DNA of 64,000 nucleotides from Ornithinimicrobium avium. GTDB taxonomy: Bacteria > Actinomycetota > Actinomycetes > Actinomycetales > Dermatophilaceae. The notes under the pieces were generated by a model. That model ran no database searches and was not told the origin of the DNA. It was given only the letters and a program-made list of their open reading frames with translations. Numbering within the stretch: the stretch's first letter is position 1; each line of letters begins with the position of its first letter. The stretch is from assembly GCF_003351765.1 (NCBI RefSeq), contig NZ_CP031229.1:1426001-1490000 (forward strand), in the 5' to 3' direction. The position numbers were made by a program, and so were the translations under genes. Positions 19,722-29,756 of the stretch are shown piece after piece.

Positions 19722-20435
19722 TCAGGAGGCGACGGCGTCCCGCTCCTCGTCGAGGTCGCCGGCCTCGTCGGCGACATCGTCCTCGTCAGCCGGTGCGTGG
19801 CCGTCCAGGTCAAGGCGCAGCACGCCGTAGGACCAGCCGCGCCGACGGTAGACGACGCTGGGACGGTCGAGGTCGACGTCGTGGAAGAGGAAGAAGTCGT
19901 GCCCGACCAGCTCCATCCGGGACAACGCCTCCCCTACGGTCATCGGGCTGGAGGGGTGGACCTTCTCACGGATCTCGATGGGGCTGTTGCCCTCGGTCTG
20001 CAGCGCGGCGTCCAAGGCCTCCTCGGTGGAGGGCTGCTCGTGGTGCCCGTCCTTGGACGTCGTGGCCAGCGGCTCGGTCGGCAGCCCGAAGGTGGCCTCG
20101 GCGACCGAGGCGGGGCGGTGCTTGCCGGTGCGGCTGATCCGGCGCCTGTCGTGCAGGCGGCGGAGCCGCTCGGTCAGCTTGGTCATGGCCAGGTCGACGG
20201 CGGCGTACTCGTCGTCAGCGGCGGCCTCGGCGCGGATCACGGTGCGTCCGACGAAGCACGTGATCTCGCAGCGCTCGGCCTCCTTGGCCTGACGAGGATT
20301 GGCCTGGTGGGTCAGGACGACCTCGGTGCGGCGTACCCGCGGCGCCAGCTGCGGGACCTTCTCGAGCTTCTCCTCGAGATGACGCCGGAAGCGCTCGGAG
20401 ATGTCCTTCTTGCGACCGGTCACGATGAGTTCCAT
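19722..20435 (-). CDS. hpf: Ribosome hibernation promoting factor, long form
   Basis: It dimerises 70S ribosomes into inactive 100S particles under stress or in stationary phase. The 237-residue protein has the N-terminal S30AE/YfiA domain (MELIVTGRKKDISERFRRHL to about residue 100, with YAAVDLAMTKLTERLRRL), a variable linker, and the C-terminal dimerisation domain (KVHPSSPMTVGEALSRMELV, GHDFFLFHDVD, VVYRRRGWSYGVLRLDL). The latter two make it the long form. The ATG at 20435 directly follows GGAGGA; an ATG five codons upstream lacks a binding site. The 110-base leader is structured and may carry a short ORF (see 20504-20536), hinting at attenuation. A hairpin follows the gene. Confidence 0.96.
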   Translation of the reverse strand: MELIVTGRKKDISERFRRHLEEKLEKVPQLAPRVRRTEVVLTHQANPRQAKEAERCEITCFVGRTVIRAEAAADDEYAAVDLAMTKLTERLRRLHDRRRISRTGKHRPASVAEATFGLPTEPLATTSKDGHHEQPSTEEALDAALQTEGNSPIEIREKVHPSSPMTVGEALSRMELVGHDFFLFHDVDLDRPSVVYRRRGWSYGVLRLDLDGHAPADEDDVADEAGDLDEERDAVAS

Positions 20436-20453
20436 GGGTCCTCCATGCAAGTG

Positions 20454-20513
20454 AAAAAGGGGTGTGGCTCGATGGCGTCGTCACGGCGCCTGGTCCAACG
20501 GCCTCACCCCCTT
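20454..20513 (-). promoter_or_regulatory. hpf: Terminator-like structure with U tract in the hpf leader
   Basis: On the minus strand AAGGGG[G]TG (20513 to 20505) can pair with CACCCCTT (20464 to 20457), followed by more T residues down to 20454. Inside the large loop GGCGCCGTGACGACGCC forms its own small hairpin. A run of five T is exceptional in this DNA. The first arm overlaps the end of a possible 10-codon ORF, so translation could open the structure. Pairing is modest, so this is a candidate attenuator only. Confidence 0.35.
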
Positions 20514-20536
20514 GCGTCCCGCGAGAGGTGCTCCAT
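20504..20536 (-). CDS. Possible leaderless leader-peptide ORF upstream of hpf, 10 codons
   Basis: On the minus strand an ATG at 20536 opens a frame reading MEHLSRDARG and stopping at TGA (20504-20506). It follows a TAGTGT box (20548 to 20543) by exactly 6 nt, the same spacing seen at well-supported leaderless genes here. Its last three codons and stop form the first arm of the terminator-like structure before hpf. It may be chance: it is short, and the box overlaps the comF stop codon. Confidence 0.3.
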   Translation of the reverse strand: MEHLSRDARG

Positions 20537-20542
20537 GCACCC

Positions 20543-20548
20543 ACACTA
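20543..20548 (-). promoter_or_regulatory. Possible -10 box for hpf and its leader ORF
   Basis: On the minus strand this reads TAGTGT and overlaps the comF stop codon. It would start transcription at or next to the ATG of the 10-codon ORF, giving a leader of about 100 nt before hpf. Confidence 0.4.
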
Positions 20549-21337
20549 GTCCGCACCTCTGACGTTCTGCAGGGGGGCCGCGTGCGAGTCCGTGGACGCC
20601 GTCGGACCGTCCGGACCGACGCTCCGGGTATGCCGTCTGGTCGCCGCGAGCGTGACGGCCACGACCGGTCCGCAGCCGGCCGCGCGTAGTGCGCGGGCGC
20701 ACTCCTGCAGGGTCGCGCCGGTCGTGACCACGTCGTCGACGAGCACGCACGGACGTCCCTGCAGCCGGGACACCAGTCGGTCGCGCACCCGCACCGCCCC
20801 GCAGAGGTTGCGCGCGCGGTCGTCGGCCCCGAGCCCGGCCTGGTCGACGACCGCGCGCGCCAGCCGCAGCCCGTCGAGGACCGGCAGCCGTGACCGGGCC
20901 GGGCCGACGGCGGCCAGCGCCAGGGCGCGCACGCGGTGCTCGCCGCGCCGCCGGGTGCTTCCCCGTCCCGACGGCGCCGGGAGCACGAGGACCGGGTGGC
21001 CCGCCGCCAGGTCGGCACGGTGCTCCGGCGAGCCCTCGAGCGCGGCGCTCAGCACCCCGCGCAGCACCGGTGCCAGCACCGCTGTGAGGTCGGCGCGGCC
21101 CGCGTCCTTCCAGGCCACGACGGCCTGTCGCACGACGCCGTCGTAGGCCGGCCCCGACCAGGTCGGCGGCAGCCCGGGCGGGCACGGCGTCGGCGACCAC
21201 CTACCCGGTCGTGCGCGCAGGAGCTCCCTGTCGCACCGTCCGCACCACCGGCTCTGCGGACGGTCGCAGCCGGCGCACTGCGTCGGCGCCGCAAGCTCCA
21301 CGAGGGCGAGCACGTCCTCCCACGGGCGCCACGACAT
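20546..21337 (-). CDS. comF: ComF family phosphoribosyltransferase-like protein
   Basis: ComF proteins are needed for DNA uptake in competent bacteria; their actinobacterial role is unclear. The 263-residue protein starts with a four-Cys zinc site (CAGCDRPQSRWCGRC, about 21-35). The phosphoribosyltransferase fold follows, with the PRPP loop CVLVDDVVTTGATLQECARA at about 198-217. VLVLPAPSGRGSTRRRGEHR holds the usual family signature with the Arg-rich stretch. Length is normal. The ATG lies inside a GGTATG hexamer after GAGG. It precedes hpf on the same strand, as in M. tuberculosis (Rv3242c-Rv3241c). Confidence 0.93.
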   Translation of the reverse strand: MSWRPWEDVLALVELAAPTQCAGCDRPQSRWCGRCDRELLRARPGRWSPTPCPPGLPPTWSGPAYDGVVRQAVVAWKDAGRADLTAVLAPVLRGVLSAALEGSPEHRADLAAGHPVLVLPAPSGRGSTRRRGEHRVRALALAAVGPARSRLPVLDGLRLARAVVDQAGLGADDRARNLCGAVRVRDRLVSRLQGRPCVLVDDVVTTGATLQECARALRAAGCGPVVAVTLAATRRHTRSVGPDGPTASTDSHAAPLQNVRGAD

Positions 21338-21396
21338 ACCTCAAGGGTGCCCCACGAGGCGCGCGTGCCGGGGCCGTCGTCCACAGGACGCAGCGG

Positions 21397-23154
21397 TCAG
21401 GTGCCGGGGATGATCAGCTCGTCCCCGTTGCGGGCGCGCAGCCAGCCTCGGTTTCCTTCGCGGGTGTGGAACCGGCCGTCGTCGGTGCGGACCACCGGTG
21501 CGTAGCCCTGGCCGGTCGGGACCGCCACCACGTCCACCAGGCCCGGCTGTTCGCCCAGGTCCTCCAGCCAGCCGCCCAGGGGCACGCTGTAGGGCAGGAG
21601 CCGCTGGTCCTGGGCACGGCGGGCGGCCGCCACGATGGAGGACGTCGAGGCCCAGCGGGCCGAGCCGACCTCGACGAGCGTGGGCGCCACCTCCAGCGGC
21701 GAGGTGAGCGCGGTCGGGCGGCCCTCGCGGTCCCGAACGATGCCGGCCACGAGGAGGCGCTGACCGCGACCGTCGCTGCGCTGCACCACCAGCAGCGCCC
21801 GCGTGCCCTCCGGTGAGACCCGGAAGTCGGTGATGCGCGCGGCGGCGTCGATCCACGGCACGTCCACCAGCCGGGCGGTCGCGTTGAGGGAACGTCCCTC
21901 GACCACCCACACCCGCGGCGGGCCGCCGCCCCGGGTGTCCCCGGCGATCCACAGCCCGCCGTAGACGTCGTAGCTGGGGTCGGTGAGCCGGTCCCCGATC
22001 CCCTCGTTGATGGCCTCGTCCCCGTCGCGCCACCGCCACAGCCGGCTCCGGTCGGTGGAGACGGCGGCGAACTCGGAGAGGTCGGCGGTGACCGCCACCC
22101 CGGTCCAGCTCAGACCCAGCCGCGGCAGCTCCACGCCGCTGGTCTCGCTCGGCGGCAGGTTGCGCAGGTTGTAGGGGCGAGGGTCCACCAGCGTGAAGGA
22201 CTCGCCGACCCTGAGCAGGGCTCGCTGGGTGGTGCGGACCAGGTCCTCGTAGCCCAGGTCGGAACCGAGGTTGACCGCGCCCTCGTCCGGCAGCAGGCTG
22301 CGCCCGTCGAGGCGCAGCTCGACGGCCGCGACGCCCGACAGACCGAGCAGCGCGTGCCCCAGCTGGGCGCGCAGGTCGTGGATCCGCCGGGTGTCCTCGC
22401 CGAGCCCGGCACCCTGCAGGTTGACGGTCGCGAGCTGGGTGACGGGGTCGACGGGGACGGCCCCGACCGCCAGGTGCACGTCCGGGGAGGCGCCGGTGCG
22501 CACGGCACCCTCGAGGTAGGTCGGCACCGGTCCGAGCTGGGTGCGGGCGACCGCCGTGGTCAGTCCCTCGCCGCGCGGCAGCCAGCGCTGCTCGGGCACG
22601 AAGTAGCCCTGCTGCGGACTGAGGTAGTAGACGAGCGTGTCGCGGAAGGCCCGGTCCAGGTCCGGCTTGGACAGCCACAGGCCGAAGTCCTCGGGGAAGC
22701 CGTCGATGCGCCACTGTCCGTCCAGCCTGGTCAGCTCGAAGGTCTCCGAGACCTCGCCGGTGCGCTCGACCAGCCGCCCCTCGGCGTCGATGTGCCCCGC
22801 CGCCGGCGCGGTGACCGTGACCTCGCCCTCGTCCGTCACGCGCAGCTGCGGCGTGGCGTCGATGACGACGACGTCTGCGGTCGGGACCCAGGCGCTGGCC
22901 AGGTCCGGCGTGAGGAACTCGCGCGCCACGTCGTCGTCGGCGGCGAACCCGACGTTGGCGCGCAGGAAGCCTTCGACGATCTCCCGCGGGGAGGCGCCGG
23001 GCTGCGGCGAGGACAGGAAGTGCTGGACGTCCTGCTGGGGCTGGACGTCCACGGGCAGCCCCGGTCGGGGGGCCGGTGCGGTGGGCAGCGCGGTGCTGCA
23101 CGCTGTCAGCAGCGTGACCAGCGCGACGAGGAGCACGGTGAGCCGGTGCCTCAT
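21397..23154 (-). CDS. lpqB: Lipoprotein LpqB
   Basis: LpqB is a membrane lipoprotein that works with the MtrAB two-component system and modulates the sensor MtrB. The 585-residue protein has a lipoprotein signal (MRHRLTVLLVALVTLLTACS, lipobox LTAC, modified Cys at about 19). An N-terminal domain follows (PREIVEGFLRANVGFAADDD), then a GerMN-type domain (around DVHLAVGAVPVDPVTQLATV) and a C-terminal propeller-like LpqB domain rich in WASTSS and RLW-type strands. Its ATG overlaps the mtrB stop by 4 nt, so mtrA-mtrB-lpqB is one coupled operon, in the order known from other actinobacteria. Confidence 0.95.
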   Translation of the reverse strand: MRHRLTVLLVALVTLLTACSTALPTAPAPRPGLPVDVQPQQDVQHFLSSPQPGASPREIVEGFLRANVGFAADDDVAREFLTPDLASAWVPTADVVVIDATPQLRVTDEGEVTVTAPAAGHIDAEGRLVERTGEVSETFELTRLDGQWRIDGFPEDFGLWLSKPDLDRAFRDTLVYYLSPQQGYFVPEQRWLPRGEGLTTAVARTQLGPVPTYLEGAVRTGASPDVHLAVGAVPVDPVTQLATVNLQGAGLGEDTRRIHDLRAQLGHALLGLSGVAAVELRLDGRSLLPDEGAVNLGSDLGYEDLVRTTQRALLRVGESFTLVDPRPYNLRNLPPSETSGVELPRLGLSWTGVAVTADLSEFAAVSTDRSRLWRWRDGDEAINEGIGDRLTDPSYDVYGGLWIAGDTRGGGPPRVWVVEGRSLNATARLVDVPWIDAAARITDFRVSPEGTRALLVVQRSDGRGQRLLVAGIVRDREGRPTALTSPLEVAPTLVEVGSARWASTSSIVAAARRAQDQRLLPYSVPLGGWLEDLGEQPGLVDVVAVPTGQGYAPVVRTDDGRFHTREGNRGWLRARNGDELIIPGT

Positions 23155-24896
23155 ACCTCCCCCTTGTCCCGGGACGCGAGCGCGAGCACGACGGGGGGCA
23201 CCCGGTCGTCGCCGGTGGGCTCGCCCGCGGGGGGCGGCGGACCGACCGGCGGCGGTGGCTCGGCGACGACGTAGGTCGCCCCTCGCGGCAGCACGAGGCG
23301 GAAGCAGGTGCCCTCCCCCGGCGCGCTGCCGACCTGCAGCCACCCGCCGTGGACCCGAGCGTCCTCCTGGGCGATCGCCAGGCCCAGCCCGGTGCCACCG
23401 GTCGTCCGGTCGCGGGAGGGGTCGGCCCGCCAGAAGCGGTCGAAGACGTGCGCCTGCTGCTGCTCGTCCAGGCCGATGCCGTGGTCGCGCACGCTCACCG
23501 CCACCACCTGATCCTCGGCGGCGACGGTGACCACGACCGGCCGGCTCTCGCTGTGCTCGATCGCGTTGGCGAGCAGGTTGCGCAGGATGCGCGAGACACG
23601 GCGGCCGTCCATGCGGACGATCACCGGCTCGGCGGGCAGGTGCACGTCGAGGCGCGTGCCCAGACGAGCGGCCAGCGTCTTCACGCCCTCGACCGCACCG
23701 TGCACGACGGCGACGAGGTCCTCGGGGTGGCGCTCCAGGACAGCGGCTCCCGAGTCGTACCTGCTGATCTCCAGCAGCTCGTTGAGCAGCTCCTCGAAGC
23801 GGTCGAGCTCCTGCTGCAGCAGCTCGGCCGAGCGGGCCACCGGCAGCGTGAAGTCGCCTCGGGAGGCGTGCAGCATCTCCCCCGCCATCCGGATCGTGGT
23901 CAGCGGGGTGCGCAGCTCGTGGGAGACGTCGGAGACGAAGCGCTGCTGCAGCCGCGACAGCGAGCGCAGCTCGCGGATCTGCAGCTGGATCGAGTCGGCC
24001 ATCGTGTTGAACGAGGTGGCCAGCTGGGCCAGCTCGTCGGTGCCCTTGACCGGCAGCCGCTCGTCGAGGTGACCGAGCGCCAGCTGCTGGGAGACGGCGG
24101 CCGCCTCCTCCACCGGCCGCGTCACCATCCGGGTGGCCAGCCAGCCGACGCCGGCGACGAGCAGCACCAGACCCAGGCCGGCCGCGACGAAGAGCTGGCG
24201 CAGCAGGTCGAGGGTCTCCTGCTCGCGCACCATCGGGTAGACGAGGAACACGTCGTAGGCGCCTGCGCGCAGCAGGCTGATGCGCGAGCCGACGACGACC
24301 GAGGTCACCGGACCCTCCAGGCCGGCGAGCTCCATCGGCACCACCACCACCTGCTGGTTGGCCGGGTCCCGCACGAGCGCCTCCCGCAGGCTCTCGGGAA
24401 GGTCCCCGACGTTGACGCCGCCCACGCCCATCCCCTGCACGGGGCTGTCCCGGTCGTTGTCGAGGGCGGGCCAGAGCAGCACCCGGCGCCCCTCCTCCGG
24501 GTTGCCGCCGGCCATCGCCTGCACCTGGTCGTTGGCGGTCACGGTCAGGCCGGCGTCGTCGCGGCGGTCGGTGGAGTCGAAGGCGTCCTGGGCCAGCGCC
24601 ACCTGCTGGGAGGCGTCGCGTTCGGCGTTGTCCACCGCCTGGTCGACCAGTCCCTCGGCGACCTGGTGGAACAGGACGGTGCCGAGCAGCGCGGCCAGCG
24701 CCAGCCCGACCAGGACCGTCGTGGTGATGACGCGCACCCGCAGGGAGTGCTCCCACCACTCGAACAGCCCGCGCAGCGGGGAGGACGACGCGTCGTCCCC
24801 GGGACGGGGCCGCACCGGCGACGCCCCGTCCGCGCCGTCCGCGCCGTCCCGCTCGGGGGCGGGGTCAGGGATGGCCGGCCTTGTAACCGACGCCAC
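23151..24896 (-). CDS. mtrB: Two-component sensor histidine kinase MtrB
   Basis: The sensor of the MtrAB system, which links cell division and envelope state to transcription. The 581-residue protein has two membrane segments (about 55-78 and 233-255) flanking an extracellular domain. A HAMP domain follows (TRPVEEAAAVSQQLALGHLD), then HisKA with phospho-acceptor His326 in SDVSHELRTPLTTIR. The ATPase domain has RNLLANAIEHSE, VSVRDHGIGLD and GGTGLGLAIAQEDARVHGG. The C-terminal Pro-rich tail is typical. The GTG start at 24896 overlaps mtrA by 32 nt; a start further in would also leave the first membrane segment intact, so the exact start is uncertain. Confidence 0.95.
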   Translation of the reverse strand: MASVTRPAIPDPAPERDGADGADGASPVRPRPGDDASSSPLRGLFEWWEHSLRVRVITTTVLVGLALAALLGTVLFHQVAEGLVDQAVDNAERDASQQVALAQDAFDSTDRRDDAGLTVTANDQVQAMAGGNPEEGRRVLLWPALDNDRDSPVQGMGVGGVNVGDLPESLREALVRDPANQQVVVVPMELAGLEGPVTSVVVGSRISLLRAGAYDVFLVYPMVREQETLDLLRQLFVAAGLGLVLLVAGVGWLATRMVTRPVEEAAAVSQQLALGHLDERLPVKGTDELAQLATSFNTMADSIQLQIRELRSLSRLQQRFVSDVSHELRTPLTTIRMAGEMLHASRGDFTLPVARSAELLQQELDRFEELLNELLEISRYDSGAAVLERHPEDLVAVVHGAVEGVKTLAARLGTRLDVHLPAEPVIVRMDGRRVSRILRNLLANAIEHSESRPVVVTVAAEDQVVAVSVRDHGIGLDEQQQAHVFDRFWRADPSRDRTTGGTGLGLAIAQEDARVHGGWLQVGSAPGEGTCFRLVLPRGATYVVAEPPPPVGPPPPAGEPTGDDRVPPVVLALASRDKGEV

Positions 24897-25542
24897 GCAC
24901 GGTCACCACGATCTGGGGGTTCTCGGGGTCCTTCTCGATCTTGGAGCGCAGACGCTGCACGTGCACGTTGACCAGGCGGGTGTCGCCGGCGTGCCGGTAG
25001 CCCCATACCTGCTCCAGCAGCGACTCGCGGTCGAAGACCTGCGTCGGCTTGCTCGCCAGGGCGACGAGCAGGTCGAACTCCAGCGGCGTCAGGGGGATCG
25101 TCTCGGTGCCACGGGACACCTCGTGGCCCGCGACGTCGATGACGACGTCGCCGACCTGGAGCCGGCCGTCCTGGCCGCGGTCGACCCGTCGCAGCCGGGC
25201 CCGGATGCGGGCGAGCAGCTCCTGGGGCTTGAACGGCTTGACCACGTAGTCGTCGGCTCCGGCCTCGAGCCCCGCCACCACGTCCTTGGTGTCGGTGCGG
25301 GCGGTGAGCATCACGATGGGCACGCCCGAGTCGATGCGCAGCTGGCGGGCCACCTCGATGCCGTCCATCGTGGGCAGCATGACGTCGAGCAGCACGAGGT
25401 CCGGGCGCAGCTCGCGGAACATCGCGAGCGCCCGCCCGCCGTCGCCGCAGGTGGCCACGTCGTAGCCCTCCTTGCGCAGCACGATGCCGAGCATCTCGGC
25501 GAGGGCCTGGTCGTCGTCGACGACGAGCACGCTGGGGGCCAC
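24865..25542 (-). CDS. mtrA: Two-component response regulator MtrA
   Basis: An OmpR/PhoB-type regulator that controls cell-wall hydrolase and replication or division genes in actinobacteria. The 225 residues hold a receiver domain with acidic VVDDDQALAEML, phospho-acceptor Asp53 in LVLLDVMLPTMDG, Thr in VIMLTARTD and Lys in YVVKPFKPQELLAR. A winged-helix domain follows (LTPLEFDLLVALASKPTQVF, RLVNVHVQRLRSKIEKDPEN, VRGVGYKAG). The GTG start follows AGGAGGA. A TACCTT box at 25620-25625 on the minus strand could be its -10. It heads the mtrA-mtrB-lpqB operon. Confidence 0.97.
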   Translation of the reverse strand: MAPSVLVVDDDQALAEMLGIVLRKEGYDVATCGDGGRALAMFRELRPDLVLLDVMLPTMDGIEVARQLRIDSGVPIVMLTARTDTKDVVAGLEAGADDYVVKPFKPQELLARIRARLRRVDRGQDGRLQVGDVVIDVAGHEVSRGTETIPLTPLEFDLLVALASKPTQVFDRESLLEQVWGYRHAGDTRLVNVHVQRLRSKIEKDPENPQIVVTVRGVGYKAGHP

Positions 25543-25627
25543 GGGTTCCTCCTGCTCGGTGGTCGCGGGCGGCGCCCCTGCGCCGTCACCCGCCTGTTCG
25601 TGAACTGGCGTCGTGCCTAAAGGTAGG

Positions 25628-27133
<1,506 letters not shown>

Positions 27134-27146
27134 GGCGCTCATGCTA
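27134..27146 (-). promoter_or_regulatory. Leaderless-type promoter of ahcY
   Basis: On the minus strand TAGCAT (27146 to 27141) is followed after 7 nt by the ATG at 27133. The box overlaps an alternative upstream ATG. Confidence 0.45.
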
Positions 27147-27174
27147 CGTGAGGGGTATGGGGTGCTCCTGCGGC

Positions 27175-28659
27175 TCAGGCGTCCGCCGCGCCCTCCGGGT
27201 CGTAGTCGGCGGTCACGTCGTGGTGCGGCGCGACCTCCAGGCCGAGCAGGGCGTTCTCGAGGACCTCGGCCAGCGCGGGGTGGATCCAGTACTGCCCCCG
27301 GGCCAGCTGGGCGGCGGTGAGCGGGCCGGTGGGGCCGCCCAGGCTCAGCGCCTGGATGACGGGCTGGATCAGGCTGGAGGCGTGCGGACCCATGACGTGC
27401 GCGCCGAGCAGGTGGCCGGTGCGCCGGTCAGCGACGACCTTGAACAGGCCGGTGCTGTCCTCCATCGCCCAGCCGTAGGCCACGTCCCCGTAGCGCTGGG
27501 TCTTGGCGGTCACCTCGTACCCCTTCGCCCGGGCCTGGTCCTCGGTGAGTCCGACCATCGCCAGCTGCGGGTCGGAGAAGACCGCCGACGGCACGTAGCG
27601 GTGGTCGAAGGAGCGCAGGTCGCCGGGGTGGGTCAGGTTGTGCGCGACGACCCGCGCCTCCTGGTTGGCGACGTGCTTGAGCTGGTACTCCGAGCTGACG
27701 TCGCCGAGGGTCCAGACGCCGGGAGCCGTGGTCCGGCCGTGCTCGTCGACCTCGATCCGGCCGTCGCCGTGGACGCGGACCCCGGCGGCCTCGAGGCCCA
27801 GGTCCTCGCTGTTGGGCACCCGGCCGGTGGCGACGAGCAGGAGCTCCCCGGAGACGGTCGTGCCGTCGGCCAGGTCGAGCTCGACGCCCTCGCCGCCCCG
27901 GCGGACCGCGGTGGGCCGCGCCCCGGTGTGCAGGTGCCACCGCCCGCGGGCCAGGTCGGTGAACGCCTGTGAGATCTCCTGGTCCATGACGCGCAGCAGC
28001 CGCTCGGTCCGCGTCACCACGGTGACCCGCACGCCCAGCGCGGAGAAGACGTGCGCGAACTCTGCCGCGATCACGCCGCCGCCCACGACGACGATGCTCC
28101 CCGGCAGCTCCTCGATGCGCATGATCGAGTCGGAGGTGTGGAACGGCACGCCGGAGTCCAGGACCGGCTGGGGGATGCGCGGCCGTGAGCCGGTGGCGAT
28201 CACCACCTGGTCCCCGGTGATCCGCTGGACGCTGCCGACCTCGTGGTGGCCGCCGGGCTGGGTGATCTCCACCTCGAGCTCCCGGTCCCCGACGAACCGG
28301 GCGTGCCCGAGGTAGGCCTCGGTGTGGTCCGCCTCGACGCGGTAGTCGCGCCCGCCCTCGCTGATCGGGTCGATCCGTCCGAAGACCCGGTCGCGGATGT
28401 CGCGCCAGCGCACTCCGTCGAGGGTGGCGTCCACCCCGAAGCGGCCGGCATCGACGACGGTGCGGGCGACGTCGGCCGCATACACGAACATCTTGGTGGG
28501 GATGCAGCCCACGTTGAGGCAGGTGCCGCCGAAGGCGTCGGTGCTGCCGACGCCGCGGTCCACGACGGCGGTGCGTCCGGACTCCAGCTCGGGCGTGACC
28601 AGCGAGTTGCCCGAGCCGCTGCCGATGATGACGAGGTCGTAGTGGGTGCTGTCGCTCAC
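27175..28659 (-). CDS. mtr: Mycothione reductase
   Basis: This FAD/NADPH disulfide reductase regenerates mycothiol, the main thiol of actinobacteria, from mycothione. The order is the FAD fold (YDLVIIGSGSGNSLVTPEL), redox-active disulfide GGTCLNVGCIPTKMF, NADPH fold (SIVVVGGGVIAAEFAHVFSA), second FAD contact APGVWTLGDVSSEYQLKHVA, and C-terminal dimer domain with catalytic HPALAEVLENAL. The GTGNS/GSGNS variant in the first loop and the AHNLTHP stretch separate it from glutathione or lipoamide reductases. At about 494 residues it is somewhat longer than the usual 460. It lies 32 nt upstream of ahcY and starts 7 nt after a TAGGCT box. Confidence 0.9.
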   Translation of the reverse strand: MSDSTHYDLVIIGSGSGNSLVTPELESGRTAVVDRGVGSTDAFGGTCLNVGCIPTKMFVYAADVARTVVDAGRFGVDATLDGVRWRDIRDRVFGRIDPISEGGRDYRVEADHTEAYLGHARFVGDRELEVEITQPGGHHEVGSVQRITGDQVVIATGSRPRIPQPVLDSGVPFHTSDSIMRIEELPGSIVVVGGGVIAAEFAHVFSALGVRVTVVTRTERLLRVMDQEISQAFTDLARGRWHLHTGARPTAVRRGGEGVELDLADGTTVSGELLLVATGRVPNSEDLGLEAAGVRVHGDGRIEVDEHGRTTAPGVWTLGDVSSEYQLKHVANQEARVVAHNLTHPGDLRSFDHRYVPSAVFSDPQLAMVGLTEDQARAKGYEVTAKTQRYGDVAYGWAMEDSTGLFKVVADRRTGHLLGAHVMGPHASSLIQPVIQALSLGGPTGPLTAAQLARGQYWIHPALAEVLENALLGLEVAPHHDVTADYDPEGAADA

Positions 28660-28672
28660 GACGCCCAGCCTA
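28660..28672 (-). promoter_or_regulatory. Leaderless-type promoter of mtr
   Basis: On the minus strand TAGGCT (28672 to 28667) lies 7 nt before the GTG at 28659, in the 22-base gap after dinB. No ribosome binding site is present. Confidence 0.55.
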
Positions 28673-28681
28673 GGCTCCGAC

Positions 28682-29749
28682 TCACCACGCCCCGCGTGTG
28701 GGCGTCGTGCCCTCCCGGGCGCCTGCGGGCAGCGCCATCTCCAGGTGCACCCCCAGCAGCCGCACCGGCCGCTCCGCGTCGGTCCGACCGACGAGATCGA
28801 GGGCGGTGGCGGTGACCGCGGACCGGTCGTGGGTCGGCTCAACCGTGCGGGCGTGGCTGCGGGTGAGGAAGGGGGCGTAGCGGACCTTGAGCGTGACGCG
28901 CACCACCGGACGGCCCTCGGCGGCGACGTCGTCGAGGGCCGCGGCGACGAGGTCGGCGACCTCCTCACGGGCCCGCTGGTGCCCGGTGATGTCCTCCTGG
29001 AAGGTGCGCTCCCGGCTGTGACCGCGCGCCACCCACGGGGTCGGGTCGACCTCGCGGGCGCCCTCGCCGCGGCCGAGCTGGAGGTACCACGGACCCATCC
29101 GGGGCCCGAACTCCTCGACGAGCACCGCTCGGTCGGCGTGCACGAGCTGGGAGACGGTCGCGACCCCGTGGCGGGCGAGCCGGGCCGAGACCTTGGCTCC
29201 GACGCCCCACAGCTCGCGAGCTGGCCGCTCCCCCATGACCTCCAGCCAGTTCTCCCGGGTGAGGCGGAAGACCCCGCGCGGCTTGCCGAAGCCGGTCGCG
29301 ACCTTGGCCCGCACCGTCGTGTCGCCGATGCCCACCGAGCAGTGCAGCCGGGTGCTGGCGAGCACGTCCTCCTGGAGGCGGCGCGCCAGTGCCTCAGGGT
29401 CGTCGGTGCGGGCGCCGACGAACGCCTCGTCCCAGCCGAGCACCTGCACCTGCACCCCGGGCAGGGCGCGCAGCACCGCCATCACCTGCGCCGACGCGGC
29501 CTCGTAGGCAGGCTTGTCCACCGGCAGGAAGACCGCCTGCGGGGCCCGGCGCGCCGCGACGCGCAGGGGCATGCCGGACCCGACGCCGAGCTCACGTGCC
29601 TCGTAGGAGGCGGTCGCGACGACGCCGCGCTCGGTCGGGTCGCCGCGACCGCCCACGATCACCTGCCGGCCGGCCAGCCCGGGACGGCGCAGCACCTCCA
29701 CGGCCGCAATGAACTGGTCGAGGTCGACGTGCAGCACCCAGGCCGGCAC
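28682..29749 (-). CDS. dinB: DNA polymerase IV (Y-family)
   Basis: An error-prone lesion-bypass polymerase. About 355 residues, the normal length without a long C-terminal tail. The palm has VLHVDLDQFIAAVEVLRRPG (first metal Asp), ATASYEARELGVGSGMPLR, and VLGWDEAFVG (the second acidic pair, DE in place of the usual SIDEA). A helix-hairpin-helix region (LWGVGAKVSARLARHGV) and the little-finger domain follow. I see no C-terminal beta-clamp peptide. The GTG at 29749 follows GAGG by 5 nt; a GTG two codons upstream is also possible and overlaps the kynU stop region. It is the third gene of a kynA-kynU-dinB operon, an odd partner for tryptophan degradation. Confidence 0.9.
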   Translation of the reverse strand: MPAWVLHVDLDQFIAAVEVLRRPGLAGRQVIVGGRGDPTERGVVATASYEARELGVGSGMPLRVAARRAPQAVFLPVDKPAYEAASAQVMAVLRALPGVQVQVLGWDEAFVGARTDDPEALARRLQEDVLASTRLHCSVGIGDTTVRAKVATGFGKPRGVFRLTRENWLEVMGERPARELWGVGAKVSARLARHGVATVSQLVHADRAVLVEEFGPRMGPWYLQLGRGEGAREVDPTPWVARGHSRERTFQEDITGHQRAREEVADLVAAALDDVAAEGRPVVRVTLKVRYAPFLTRSHARTVEPTHDRSAVTATALDLVGRTDAERPVRLLGVHLEMALPAGAREGTTPTRGAW

Positions 29750-29756
29750 GGTCACC

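Noticed and set aside
25600..25612. GTTC-GT-GAAC palindrome before mtrA as an operator.
   Set aside because: At four bases per arm it is too short to separate from chance.
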